Positions 38,341-44,783 of a DNA stretch of 44,783 bases are shown one piece after another. The DNA is from Achromobacter sp. (GTDB lineage: Bacteria > Pseudomonadota > Gammaproteobacteria > Burkholderiales > Burkholderiaceae_B). Made by a program: the position numbers and the translations under genes. The stretch spans positions 1-44,783 of the forward strand of contig DMTA01000420.1 of the NCBI GenBank assembly GCA_003454835.1, read 5' to 3'. The notes under the pieces are model-generated. The model was not told the DNA's origin. It saw only the letters and a program-made list of their open reading frames with translations, and searched no databases. Positions within the stretch are counted from its first letter, which is position 1; each line of letters begins with the position of its first letter.

Positions 38341-40635
38341 TCAACCCTGAACAATGTCGAGCTTGGCGATGCCCAGCGCCAACGTCTTGGCGCCTACGTC
38401 GCGGAAGTGGATTTCCGCCTGTGCGTCCTGACCCGCGCCGCTCAGACCGATGATGGTGCCGTCGCCGAAACGCGCGTGACGGACGCCCTGTCCCACACGA
38501 TACTGCTTGTCGCCCACCGTGACGCCGGTTGCGACGCCACGAGGTTGACGCGGCGCAATGGTGTTGGTCGGCTTGCGGCCAAAGGCATCGCCCCGGTTGC
38601 CGCCGCCCCAGCCCGCGCCCGTGGCGCTGATCGGCGCCAGGCCGGCCTTGGGCGTCAGCCACTTCAGGTGCTGCTCGGGGATTTCGTCCAGAAAACGCGA
38701 GCGCATCGCATAGCGCGTCTGGCCATGCAGCATCCGGCTTTGCGCCAGGCTGATGTACAGACGCTGACGCGCGCGGGTGATCGCCACATACATCAGACGA
38801 CGTTCTTCTTCGAGACCAGCCGGTTCGAGGATGCTGTTCTCGTGCGGGAACAGCCCTTCCTCCAGACCAGTGATGAACACGGCGTCGAACTCCAGACCTT
38901 TGGCGGCATGCACCGTCATGAGCTGGACGGCGTCCTGGCCTTGTTGGGCCTGGTTGTCGCCGGCCTCGAGTGCGGCATGCGACAGGAACGCGGCCAGCGG
39001 CGTCAGGTTGTCTCCCGCCACCGCCGGCGCGTCCACCACGCCCGGCATGAGCGTGGACGACGTGTCGTGGTCGGGCACCACGCCGGCGGGCATGCCGTCG
39101 TAGTTTTCCTCGGACGCGAACACCGCGGCGGCCGTAATGAGTTCGTTCAGGTTTTCCAGCCGCTCGGCGCCTTCGCGTTCGGCTTTGTAGTGGGCGTTCA
39201 GGCCGCTGGTCTCGAGCATGTGCTCGACCATTTCGGGCAGCGGCAGCTCGCGCGTATCTTCGATCAGGCGATGAATCAGCTGCGCAAACTGCGCCAGATT
39301 CGAACCGCCCTTACCGCCGACAAGCGCCACCGCGCCGTACAGGCTGGTGTCGTGCTGGCGGGCGGCGTCGGCCAATTGCTCAAGCGTGCGCGCACCGATG
39401 CCGCGCGTCGGGAAGTTGACCACCCGCATCCACGAGGTGTCGTCGTGCGGATTGGCCATCAGGCGAAGATAGGCGAGCGCGTGCTTGATTTCCTGGCGCT
39501 CGAAGAAGCGCAGGCCGCCGTAAACCTTGTACGGAATGCCGGCGGAAAAGATGGCGTGTTCGATGACGCGCGACTGCGCGTTGCTGCGATACAGCACGGC
39601 AATTTCGCGACGGTCGCTGCCTTCGTGGATCAGCGAACGGATTTCGTCCACGATCCACTGCGCTTCCATGCCATCGGAGGGCTGTTCGATGACGCGCACC
39701 GGCTCGCCTTCGCCCTGGTCGGTCCAGAGATTCTTGCCCAGGCGGCCCGAGTTGTGACCGATGAGGGCGTTGGCCGAATCCAGAATGTGACCGTAGGAGC
39801 GGTAGTTCTGCTCCAGGCGGATGACGGTGCCGTGCGCGTAATCGCGCTCGAAGTCGGCCATGTTGCCGACGTTGGCGCCGCGGAACGCATAGATGGACTG
39901 GTCGTCGTCGCCCACGGCAAAAATGGCGGCGCCGCCACCGGCCAACAGTCGCAGCCACTTGTACTGCAGCGTGTTGGTGTCCTGGAACTCGTCGACCAGG
40001 ATGTGTCGGAAACGACGCTGATAGTGTTCGCGCACGGGCGCGTTGCGCGACAGCAGTTCGTAGGCGCGCAGCAGCAGCTCGGCGAAGTCGACCACGCCTT
40101 CGCGCTGGCATTGGGCTTCGTAGAGCTGGTAGATCTCAATCAGGCGGCGGCGATGGGCGTCATAGGCTTCGACGTCCGGCGGACGCAGGCCCTCTTCCTT
40201 GGCGCCGTTGATGAAGCGCTGCACGTCGCGGGGCGGGAACTTTTCGTCATCGACACCATTGGCCTTCATGAGGCGTTTGATGGCCGCAAGCTGGTCCGTG
40301 ACGTCGAGGATCTGAAAGCTCTGGGGCAGACCGGCGTCGCGATGATGCGCGCGCAGCATGCGATTGCACAAGCCGTGGAAAGTGCCAATCCAGAGGCCGC
40401 GCGTATCGATCGGCAGGATCGCCGACATGCGCGCCAGCATTTCGCGGGCGGCCTTGTTGGTGAACGTGACCGCCAGCAGCCCAAAAGGCGAAGCCTGGCC
40501 GGTTTGAATCAGCCAGGCCATGCGGGTGGTAAGCACCCGGGTCTTCCCGCTACCCGCCCCGGCGAGGACCAAGGCGTGCTGCGGTTCTAACGTTACTGCG
40601 GCGCGTTGTTCAGGGTTTAGCTTCTCTAGCATCAT
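38341..40635 (-). CDS. uvrD: UvrD, superfamily-1 DNA helicase II
   Basis: This 764-residue 3'-5' helicase has Walker A AGAGSGKT near residue 30, motif Ia TFTNKAA, motif II VDEFQDTN, the QSIYAFRGA motif III and motif VI VAITRARQRLY. A C-terminal tudor-like region (residues about 710-760, YRVGQGVRHARFGDGTI) binds RNA polymerase in UvrD/PcrA. It unwinds DNA in excision and mismatch repair. The start at 40633-40635 overlaps the desaturase stop codon (ATGA); a second ATG directly after is possible. Confidence 0.95.
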   Translation of the reverse strand: MMLEKLNPEQRAAVTLEPQHALVLAGAGSGKTRVLTTRMAWLIQTGQASPFGLLAVTFTNKAAREMLARMSAILPIDTRGLWIGTFHGLCNRMLRAHHRDAGLPQSFQILDVTDQLAAIKRLMKANGVDDEKFPPRDVQRFINGAKEEGLRPPDVEAYDAHRRRLIEIYQLYEAQCQREGVVDFAELLLRAYELLSRNAPVREHYQRRFRHILVDEFQDTNTLQYKWLRLLAGGGAAIFAVGDDDQSIYAFRGANVGNMADFERDYAHGTVIRLEQNYRSYGHILDSANALIGHNSGRLGKNLWTDQGEGEPVRVIEQPSDGMEAQWIVDEIRSLIHEGSDRREIAVLYRSNAQSRVIEHAIFSAGIPYKVYGGLRFFERQEIKHALAYLRLMANPHDDTSWMRVVNFPTRGIGARTLEQLADAARQHDTSLYGAVALVGGKGGSNLAQFAQLIHRLIEDTRELPLPEMVEHMLETSGLNAHYKAEREGAERLENLNELITAAAVFASEENYDGMPAGVVPDHDTSSTLMPGVVDAPAVAGDNLTPLAAFLSHAALEAGDNQAQQGQDAVQLMTVHAAKGLEFDAVFITGLEEGLFPHENSILEPAGLEEERRLMYVAITRARQRLYISLAQSRMLHGQTRYAMRSRFLDEIPEQHLKWLTPKAGLAPISATGAGWGGGNRGDAFGRKPTNTIAPRQPRGVATGVTVGDKQYRVGQGVRHARFGDGTIIGLSGAGQDAQAEIHFRDVGAKTLALGIAKLDIVQG

Positions 40636-41840
40636 GCCGCGTAGCGGCGCAGATGTTGAGCGAACTGCTCAAGCCCAGCGATGCCGCTTTGCTGGGCGCG
40701 CTGGCACCAGGCCTGCAGGTCGTGAAGAAGCTGTTCGCTGCTGGCGCTGGAGCTTTCCCAGATGCGGCCGAGTTCGCGGCGCATCTGCACCAGCGTCGAC
40801 AGCGACTGGTTCTGGGCGATGGCCTTGTCCACGGCAGCCAGTTGCTCGGGCTGCAGGATATCTTCGTTGCGATGGATGGCGCGACGCACGCTGTGCAGCT
40901 TGGTGTAGCCGCATTCGGCGTTGCCTTCCTGGCGCGAAGCCTTCAGCTTGGCGAGTTCTTCGCGGGCGGCGCTCTTGATCACGTCCGCATAGCGGGCCAT
41001 GACTTCGTAGCGGTGCGTGATCACGCCTTGCAGCGTGCGCAGGTCAATGCCCGTGCGGGAGTCGTCCAGCTTGAGCTTGGGCGCAACCTTCTTGATCTTG
41101 GCCAGGCCAAAGAACTTCAGGATGTTGATGTAGCACCAGCCGATGTCGAACTCGTACCACTTGGCCGAAAACTTGGCCGACGTGCCGTGGGCGTGGTGGT
41201 TGTTGTGCAGCTCTTCGCCGCCGATCACGATGCCCCACGGGAACACGTTGGTGCTGGTGTCCGGGCTGTTGTAGTTGCGGTAGCCCCAGAAGTGGCCGAT
41301 GCCGTTGACGACGCCGGCGGCCCAGAAGGGAATCCAGGCCATCTGGACAGCCCAGACCGTGACACCGACGGCGCCGAACAGGGCGACGTCGATGGCGAGC
41401 ATGGTCAGCACGCCCCACAGGCTGTGCTTGCTGTAGACGTTGCGCTCGAGCCAGTCATCAGGCGTGCCGTGGCCGAACTTGGCCATGGTTTCCTTGTTGT
41501 TCGATTCTTCGCGGTACAGCTCGGCGCCGCGGAACAGAACGCGCCAGATGCCGAACAGCATGGGCGAGTGCGGGTCACCTTCCTTTTCGCATTTGGCGTG
41601 ATGCTTACGGTGAATAGCCACCCATTCCTTGGTGACCATACCGGTCGTCATCCAGAGCCAGAAGCGGAAGAAGTGCATGACAGCCGGATGGAGATCCAGA
41701 CCGCGGTGCGCTTGGCTGCGATGGAGAAAAACCGTGACCGCAACAATCGTGATGTGCGTCACGACCAAAGTGAAAACGACGATCTGCCACCAAGTCGCTT
41801 GGGTCAGGCCGCCGGCAATGAAGGAGAGGATGTAATCCAT
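40632..41840 (-). CDS. Acyl-CoA/acyl-lipid desaturase
   Basis: This 402-residue membrane enzyme is a Delta-9-type fatty-acid desaturase. The three histidine boxes are HRSQAH (40-45), HRKHH (77-81) and HNNHH (212-216), holding the di-iron centre. Membrane segments flank them. A C-terminal soluble region of about 150 residues follows the catalytic part and is helical; this exceeds the minimal family core. It is the first gene of an operon with uvrD and the chorismate-mutase-like gene. Confidence 0.92.
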   Translation of the reverse strand: MDYILSFIAGGLTQATWWQIVVFTLVVTHITIVAVTVFLHRSQAHRGLDLHPAVMHFFRFWLWMTTGMVTKEWVAIHRKHHAKCEKEGDPHSPMLFGIWRVLFRGAELYREESNNKETMAKFGHGTPDDWLERNVYSKHSLWGVLTMLAIDVALFGAVGVTVWAVQMAWIPFWAAGVVNGIGHFWGYRNYNSPDTSTNVFPWGIVIGGEELHNNHHAHGTSAKFSAKWYEFDIGWCYINILKFFGLAKIKKVAPKLKLDDSRTGIDLRTLQGVITHRYEVMARYADVIKSAAREELAKLKASRQEGNAECGYTKLHSVRRAIHRNEDILQPEQLAAVDKAIAQNQSLSTLVQMRRELGRIWESSSASSEQLLHDLQAWCQRAQQSGIAGLEQFAQHLRRYAA

Positions 41841-42204
41841 AAAGCTGTTATGAGCCTCGCATGAGAAGGTGGCTGAAAGTTTAGCGTACCTTAGCCGTCT
41901 GATGACAATCTAGTTTCAAAATAGTTATTGAGAGAAATCAAGGACTAAGACGCGGTTTTGAGCCAAAAAGGCGCGCTGCGGGCGCTTTGGGCGCGCGCAG
42001 AACCTTTACTTGTGCTGTTGCAGTGGCTGGAGCCCCAGGGGGACAGCGTAAATTTCGCAGTCGCACCGGGTTTTGGCACCGTATGGCGTTTAAAGTTCCA
42101 GTCAGGCAAACCCGCAGTCTTGAAGGCGCCACGATACCGGGGCACACTGCACGCCGTTCAGCCCGCCACCTGTCTCATTTCTCCCACGAATGCCGCCCAA
42201 ACTA
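41841..42204. other. Intergenic region before the secreted-protein gene
   Basis: About 360 bp without a supported gene. It includes the desaturase promoter region, with a TAGTT direct repeat (TAGTTTCAAAATAGTT at 41911-41926) that might be a regulator site. Open frames at 41945-42332 on both strands look like chance frames. No terminator or RNA gene is visible. Confidence 0.5.
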
Positions 42205-42585
42205 ATGCGTCACCGTTTTTTTTCCATCTTGGCCGCGCTCGGCACAGCGATGTCGGCCCCCGCTGCGGCGCAAACGCTGAAGTCTGGGGACGTCGCAGTC
42301 CTGGCTTCCTACTACGAGATCCGTGGCTCTGATTGCCTGGCGCTGCGGGCGCCGCGCGTGTCGATCACCCAGATGCCGACGCTGGGCAAGGCCAGCATCC
42401 AGCAGACTCGCGGGCAGTCCAATAATTCCGGACGCTGCGCATACAAATCGGTGCCCGTGGCTCAGGTGGTCTACCAGGCCGACCAGCCGGGTTCCGACAC
42501 CCTGTCCTGGGAAGTGAAATACCAGAACAAGACCATCGGAACCCGCCGCTATAGCGCGACGGTGGGGGTTACACCGGCTCCTTGA
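42205..42585 (+). CDS. Small secreted protein, function unknown
   Basis: The protein has 126 residues with a typical signal peptide ([20 protein letters not shown], cleavage near AAA-QT). Two cysteines (in SDCLAL and GRCAYK) could form a disulphide. The mature part looks beta-rich, ending in [20 protein letters not shown] start five codons upstream (42190) is possible; neither has a clear ribosome site. It overlaps the 3' end of the convergent methyltransferase gene by 17 bp. The family is not recognised. Confidence 0.75.
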   Translation: MRHRFFSILAALGTAMSAPAAAQTLKSGDVAVLASYYEIRGSDCLALRAPRVSITQMPTLGKASIQQTRGQSNNSGRCAYKSVPVAQVVYQADQPGSDTLSWEVKYQNKTIGTRRYSATVGVTPAP

Positions 42586-44783
42586 CCTCGGTTTCCCTGA
42601 CGTCAGGCGTTTTCACTTCGGCTTCCTCGACCGCGGTTTCCTCAGCCGTAACGGTCTGAGCATCGGCCTCTGCGCCATCGGCCGCGTCGACCCGATCGTC
42701 CTCGTCCGCCAGATCGGCCTCAGCAGCCTCGGTGGCATCCGTGCCGGCGCCCTTCTTCTTGCGTTCGAACACGGCGGCGAAGAAGCCGTCGGTGCCGTGC
42801 AGGTCCGGACGCAGTTGCACGTACGGGCCTTCGAGCTTCAGCGTCTCGCAGCGGGCGCCCAGGATTTCGGCGGCGTCCACGCGTTCAAAGTCCGGATGGC
42901 TGGCCAGGAAACGGTCAGCCTGGACTTCGTTTTCTTCGGCCAGCAGACTGCACGTGGCATAAACCAGGCGGCCGCCGGGCGCGACGCAGCGCGCAGCGCT
43001 GTTCAGGATGCGTTCCTGGAGCTGGCCAAGTTCCGCCAACGCCTCGGGGTGCTGGCGCCACTTCAGGTCCGGATTGCGGCGCAGGGTGCCGATGCCGCTG
43101 CAAGGCGCGTCGACGAGCACGCGCTGGGCCTTGCCGGCCAGGCGCTTCACGCGGGCGTCGTTTTCGTTGTCGATCACCACCGGCACCACGTTCGAAAGGC
43201 CGCTGCGCGCGAAGCGCGGCTTGGCGCGCGCCAGGCGGGCCGCCGAGACGTCGAAGGCGTACAGCCGGCCGGTCGAACGCATCAAGGCGCCCAGAAGCAG
43301 CGTCTTGCCGCCCGCGCCTGCGCAGAAATCGATGATCATTTCGCCGCGGCGCGGCGCGACCAGAAGCGCCAGCAGCTGGCTGCCTTCGTCCTGCACCTCG
43401 ATGCTGCCGTTTTCAAATTGGGGCCACCGGTTGATGGCGGGCCGGCCTTCAATGCGGATGCCCCAGGGCGAAAAAGGCATCGCCGTGGGCTCATATCGGC
43501 CTGCCCCTTGTTGCAGTTCCGCCAGCATGGCGTCGCGCTCGGCCTTGAGCGGGTTTACGCGCAGGTCCAGACTGGCCTGGCGGTTCAGGGCTTCAACCAG
43601 CGTTTCCGGGCTTTCCATGGCGCTCAGGCGCTCGTCCAGCCAATCGGGGATGCTGCCTCGCACGGCGCGGGGCAAGGTGGCGACGTCGATACGCGCGACA
43701 CGTTGCAGCCACTCCGCCTCGGCTGCGTCCGTGCCTTCCTGCAGGAACTCGGCGCCCAGGGTTGCATTCAGGCCCAGGATGGCAAGGCGGCGCGAAGCGG
43801 GGCCGACGCCACTTTCGCCGTACTGGCGGTAGCGGCGCAGATGGCGTAGCACGTCATAGACGGCCTCGGCGACTTCGGAACGGTCACGCGCACCCAGGTT
43901 CGGGTGATGGCGCAGCCAGTGCGACAGCGCGGCGTCGGCCGGATAGGTCCACTGCAGAATTTCGCCCAGCACGCGCTGCACCTGGTCGATGCGGATGGCC
44001 GCGTGCGAGAGGCGGGGTCGATTGGACTGGGGCTTTTGCGACGCGTGGTCGCGTTCGCCGCGACGGCTTTCGCCGCGATCCTGGCCGTAGGAACCGCGTT
44101 CGCCGCCGCGGCCTTCGCCGCGATCCTGGCCGTAGGAACCTCGACCTTCACCGCGTTGGCCGCCGAACGACGAGCGGGAGTCCGAGCGCCCCTGACCTTC
44201 ACGACGGTCCTGGCCGTACGAACCGCGTTCGCCGCCGCGGCTTTCGCCGCGATCCTGGCCGTAGGAACCTCGACCTTCACCGCGTTGGCCGCCGAACGAC
44301 GAGCGGGAGTCCGGGCGTCCTTGCCCTTCACGGCGGTCCTGGCCGTACGAACCGCGTTCGCCGCCGCGGCTTTCGCCGCGATCCTGGCCGTAGGAGCTGC
44401 GACCTTCACCGCGTTGGCCGCCAAACGACGAGCGGGAGTCCGGGCGTCCTTGCCCTTCACGGCGGTCCTGGCCGTACGAATTGCGTTCGCCACCGCGGTT
44501 TCCGCCGCGATCCTGGCCGTAGGAGCTGCGACCTTCACCGCGTTGGCCGCCGAACGACGAGCGGGAGTCCGGGCGTCCTTGCCCTTCACGGCGGTCTTGG
44601 CCGTACGCTGCGCGTTCGCCGCCACGGGCACCGCCGCGATCCTGCCCATAAGAGCCGCGACCTTCGCCGCGTTGGCCGCCGAACGGCGCGCGGGAATCCG
44701 GGCGCCCCTGCCCTTCACGGCGATCCTGGCCATAGGAACCGCGATCTCCACCACGACCTTCACCGCGATCCTGGCCGTAGGAA
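42569..44783 (-). CDS. RsmB/NOP-family rRNA cytosine methyltransferase with RG-rich repeat N-terminus (partial)
   Basis: The catalytic part carries SAM motif [15 protein letters not shown], the PCS motif [10 protein letters not shown] and the catalytic cysteine in [11 protein letters not shown], typical of RsmB/NOP2 m5C methyltransferases. A start at GTG 43979-43981 would give 470 residues. However, the same frame stays open without a stop to the right edge through DQV, the SHAAIRID motif and then 129-bp tandem repeats. The real start is therefore outside the window. The C-terminus adds a very acidic tail of about 65 residues. Which rRNA base is modified is not certain. Confidence 0.85.
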   Translation of the reverse strand, partial: SYGQDRGEGRGGDRGSYGQDRREGQGRPDSRAPFGGQRGEGRGSYGQDRGGARGGERAAYGQDRREGQGRPDSRSSFGGQRGEGRSSYGQDRGGNRGGERNSYGQDRREGQGRPDSRSSFGGQRGEGRSSYGQDRGESRGGERGSYGQDRREGQGRPDSRSSFGGQRGEGRGSYGQDRGESRGGERGSYGQDRREGQGRSDSRSSFGGQRGEGRGSYGQDRGEGRGGERGSYGQDRGESRRGERDHASQKPQSNRPRLSHAAIRIDQVQRVLGEILQWTYPADAALSHWLRHHPNLGARDRSEVAEAVYDVLRHLRRYRQYGESGVGPASRRLAILGLNATLGAEFLQEGTDAAEAEWLQRVARIDVATLPRAVRGSIPDWLDERLSAMESPETLVEALNRQASLDLRVNPLKAERDAMLAELQQGAGRYEPTAMPFSPWGIRIEGRPAINRWPQFENGSIEVQDEGSQLLALLVAPRRGEMIIDFCAGAGGKTLLLGALMRSTGRLYAFDVSAARLARAKPRFARSGLSNVVPVVIDNENDARVKRLAGKAQRVLVDAPCSGIGTLRRNPDLKWRQHPEALAELGQLQERILNSAARCVAPGGRLVYATCSLLAEENEVQADRFLASHPDFERVDAAEILGARCETLKLEGPYVQLRPDLHGTDGFFAAVFERKKKGAGTDATEAAEADLADEDDRVDAADGAEADAQTVTAEETAVEEAEVKTPDVRETEVKEPV
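44051..44783 (-). repeat. 129-bp coding tandem repeat, at least 5.6 copies
   Basis: The 16-bp marker CGGTCCTGGCCGTACG or its variants starts at 44205, 44334, 44463, 44592 and 44721, each exactly 129 bp apart. Each unit encodes 43 residues built from [25 protein letters not shown] and [15 protein letters not shown]. Copies are nearly identical at the DNA level. The array continues beyond the window. Confidence 0.93.

Noticed and set aside
43768..44763. A 331-codon minus-strand open frame rich in Ala, Arg and Thr
   Set aside because: It is a frame-shifted shadow of the repeat array and the methyltransferase N-terminus. The RGG-type frame runs straight into the catalytic domain and is the better one.
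44051..44783. Repeat array considered as a CRISPR or non-coding satellite
   Set aside because: The period is exactly 43 codons and the frame continues into a known enzyme domain, so it is coding.

Overview
The window looks like chromosomal DNA of a high-GC betaproteobacterium of the family Alcaligenaceae, closest in gene content and protein style to Achromobacter/Bordetella. This is judged from recognition of protein families and gene order, not from a database search. No phage, transposase or CRISPR array is seen. Most genes are ordinary housekeeping genes, with short runs of small uncharacterised genes between them.

Left part (1-15.6 kb). An iron-sulphur assembly operon runs on the minus strand in the order iscR-iscS-iscU-iscA-hscB-hscA, with hscA cut by the left edge. 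It has two IscR-type operator sites in front of iscR. Next come a low-molecular-weight tyrosine phosphatase, uvrB, a divergent aromatic/aspartate aminotransferase and lexA with a textbook SOS box. Then follows the protein quality-control block tig-clpP-clpX-lon on the minus strand, where lon has its own terminator upstream and a candidate heat-shock promoter.

Middle part (15.7-31.3 kb). This is more mixed: an M48 metalloprotease, a YqhA-type membrane protein, two cold-shock proteins flanking a DUF924 protein, and an AT-rich intergenic island with perfect palindromes. Several small uncharacterised genes follow. A LysR regulator diverges from a DSD1-type PLP enzyme that overlaps a RidA gene, and a second, atypical RidA-like gene lies nearby. 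After these come a lone PqiB-like MCE-domain transport protein, a GNAT acetyltransferase, kdsA, aqpZ, a small membrane protein, and a BLUF-EAL protein that probably couples blue light to cyclic-di-GMP breakdown.

Right part (31.6-44.8 kb). A tRNA-Leu(UAG) with short tandem repeats beside it is followed by dapC-dapD-dapE (lysine/diaminopimelate synthesis) and prmB-yheS (translation). A minus-strand operon encodes an acyl desaturase, UvrD helicase and a chorismate-mutase-like protein. Last are a small secreted protein and an RsmB/NOP-family RNA methyltransferase running off the right edge.

The most unusual feature is in that last gene. The same reading frame stays open upstream of the methyltransferase through at least 5.6 copies of a 129-bp tandem repeat. 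The repeat encodes a Gly/Arg/Tyr/Gln-rich, RGG-like disordered segment, and the protein also ends in a strongly acidic tail. I rank this as the best candidate for something undescribed. Next are the BLUF-EAL protein, the DSD1/RidA module and the palindromic intergenic elements.
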